Shown here piece by piece: positions 24,976-25,496 of a DNA stretch of 25,496 nt. The notes beneath the pieces were generated by a model. The model did not search any database and was not told the origin of the DNA. It worked only from the letters and a program-made list of their open reading frames with translations. Position numbers and translations under genes: made by a program. The DNA comes from Bordetella parapertussis (lineage in GTDB: Bacteria; Pseudomonadota; Gammaproteobacteria; Burkholderiales; SG8-39), in contig CAMDRY010000006.1 in assembly GCA_945906975.1 (NCBI GenBank), positions 1-25,496 of the forward strand, read 5' to 3'. Positions within the stretch are counted from its first letter, which is position 1; each line of letters opens with the position of its first letter.

Positions 24976-25218
24976 GATACTCACCTCCACACTACTGACC
25001 GCAGCTACGAGCGGGCATTAATCTGTTTAAAATCAAGTCACAAGCGTATCTAGTCAGGGCTAAACCCGGCTAAAGAAACCACTATTTCCTGATTATTGGT
25101 TCCAGCCTGTTAGCGTAACCCTGCCGGATCGGTGCTGCTCAGGTTGCTAGGCGACGCCTTCCGTGGGCATCCGATTCCGCAACACATCAAGGCAAGCAAA
25201 TTAGATATAATCTAAAGA
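24976..25218 (-). promoter_or_regulatory. Long 5' leader of the transglycosylase gene
   Basis: About 240 nt separate the predicted start of transcription (near 25218) from the ATG. Read on the minus strand, it can form a stem GTTGC...GCAAC that encloses GATGCC...GGCGTC, and further on a hairpin GGCT-N2-AACCA...TGGTT-N5-AGCC (25068-25107). It does not match any riboswitch consensus I can recall, including c-di-GMP class I. No open frame with a standard start is present. Confidence 0.4.
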
Positions 25219-25260
25219 AAGGCTATTATAATGAAATAGTTAGCCTAAGTCAAGTTAGCC
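25201..25260 (-). promoter_or_regulatory. Sigma-70 promoter with direct repeats and downstream palindrome
   Basis: On the minus strand TTGACT (25253-25248), a 17-bp spacer and a consensus TATAAT (25230-25225) point towards the transglycosylase gene. An 8-bp direct repeat, GGCTAACT, occurs at 25260-25253 and 25245-25238, so that one copy abuts the -35 box and the other lies in the spacer. A perfect palindrome TTAGAT-ATA-ATCTAA (25201-25215) lies just downstream of the start site. Two different operator types at one promoter suggest tight control. Confidence 0.65.
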
Positions 25261-25496
25261 AAATCTGCATCGCACATCAAATTGCTGCTTTACAACAAGA
25301 ACTTACAAAGCTCTTACCGCAGGATAAAAATCCCGGCTAGACCCGCCAAGCACCTGATAAACTAATGGCGTTCGGTAGGCCAGCCGGGCAATCACCCTTG
25401 TAGTACGACGAATGTCTGCGGATCAGCCGGTGCCGAAACATCGGCTGTCCGCAGTTCATTCGCATCCCGCTTAAGGCCGGGAGCCGGTAGGAAACG
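25261..25496. other. Non-coding right end with a 54-bp inverted repeat
   Basis: No gene with a usable start codon is visible. The notable element is a nearly perfect inverted repeat at 25409-25462: CGAATG, CTGCGGA and CAGCCG on the left arm, then CGGCTG, TCCGCAG and CATTCG on the right, around a 12-nt loop. It could be a dispersed intergenic palindrome, an inverted repeat tied to a mobile element, or an RNA hairpin. There is no T-run after it. Confidence 0.55.

Noticed and set aside
24976..25218. c-di-GMP class I riboswitch upstream of the transglycosylase
   Set aside because: The minus strand has a GGCAGGGTTAC-like stretch but lacks the conserved GGGACGCAAAGCC core.
25119..25340. Plus-strand frame reading ...IRYNLKKGYYNEIVSLSQ... 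to a TAG near 25340, with protein-like composition
   Set aside because: It contains no ATG, GTG or TTG, and lies over a near-consensus minus-strand promoter. It might be a gene scrap but cannot be supported.

Overview
The window reads as chromosomal DNA of a high-GC betaproteobacterium, most likely Burkholderiales. This rests on gene content: a Bug-type tricarboxylate-transporter binding protein, a phasin (so probably a polyhydroxyalkanoate storer), GluQ-RS, PrpF, an EI24/MoCF gene pair and several EamA exporters. The genus cannot be named from the sequence alone.

Layout, left to right. (1) 1-1787, minus: a phosphotransferase-family kinase followed by an acyl-CoA dehydrogenase cut by the left edge; together they look like a split version of the ACAD10/11 pair used on 4-hydroxyacids. 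(2) 1937-3001, minus: an HtrA-like PDZ protein that has lost all three protease catalytic residues; divergent from it is an MFS exporter (3365-4543). (3) 4558-6754, minus: a tight operon of a D-threonine-aldolase-type PLP enzyme, a RidA protein with a lysine/alanine-rich tail, and a carboxymuconolactone-decarboxylase-family protein. (4) 6843-13380, plus: quinone oxidoreductase, DECR-type SDR, Bug receptor, 6-phosphogluconate dehydrogenase, GluQ-RS, DoxX and PrpF. The 6-phosphogluconate dehydrogenase has no stop codon at its normal end and runs 556 nt into gluQ in another frame. Two copies of one hairpin repeat sit in this strip. (5) 13390-17918, minus: a tandem pair of EamA exporters, a 4HBT thioesterase, a 19-copy hexanucleotide tandem repeat joined to an IS5-type transposase remnant, a TAXI-family receptor without a signal peptide, and a third EamA exporter. 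(6) 18120-18865, plus: phasin gene with promoter, two TGC-N-GCA palindromes and a strong terminator. (7) 18895-20465, minus: MoCF-domain protein and EI24 membrane protein. (8) 20621-24975, minus: a type I secretion module (HlyB-like ABC exporter, HlyD-like adaptor) behind a membrane-anchored lytic transglycosylase; the HlyB reading frame is broken by one in-frame amber codon. The transglycosylase has a near-consensus promoter and a roughly 240-nt structured leader. (9) 25219-25496: no gene; promoter elements and a long palindrome.

No complete novel defence or mobile system was found. The most unusual things are the gnd-gluQ read-through, the amber codon in the ABC exporter, the hexanucleotide array fused in frame between a transposase scrap and a thioesterase, the catalytically dead HtrA-like protein, and the RidA protein with a histone-H1-like tail.
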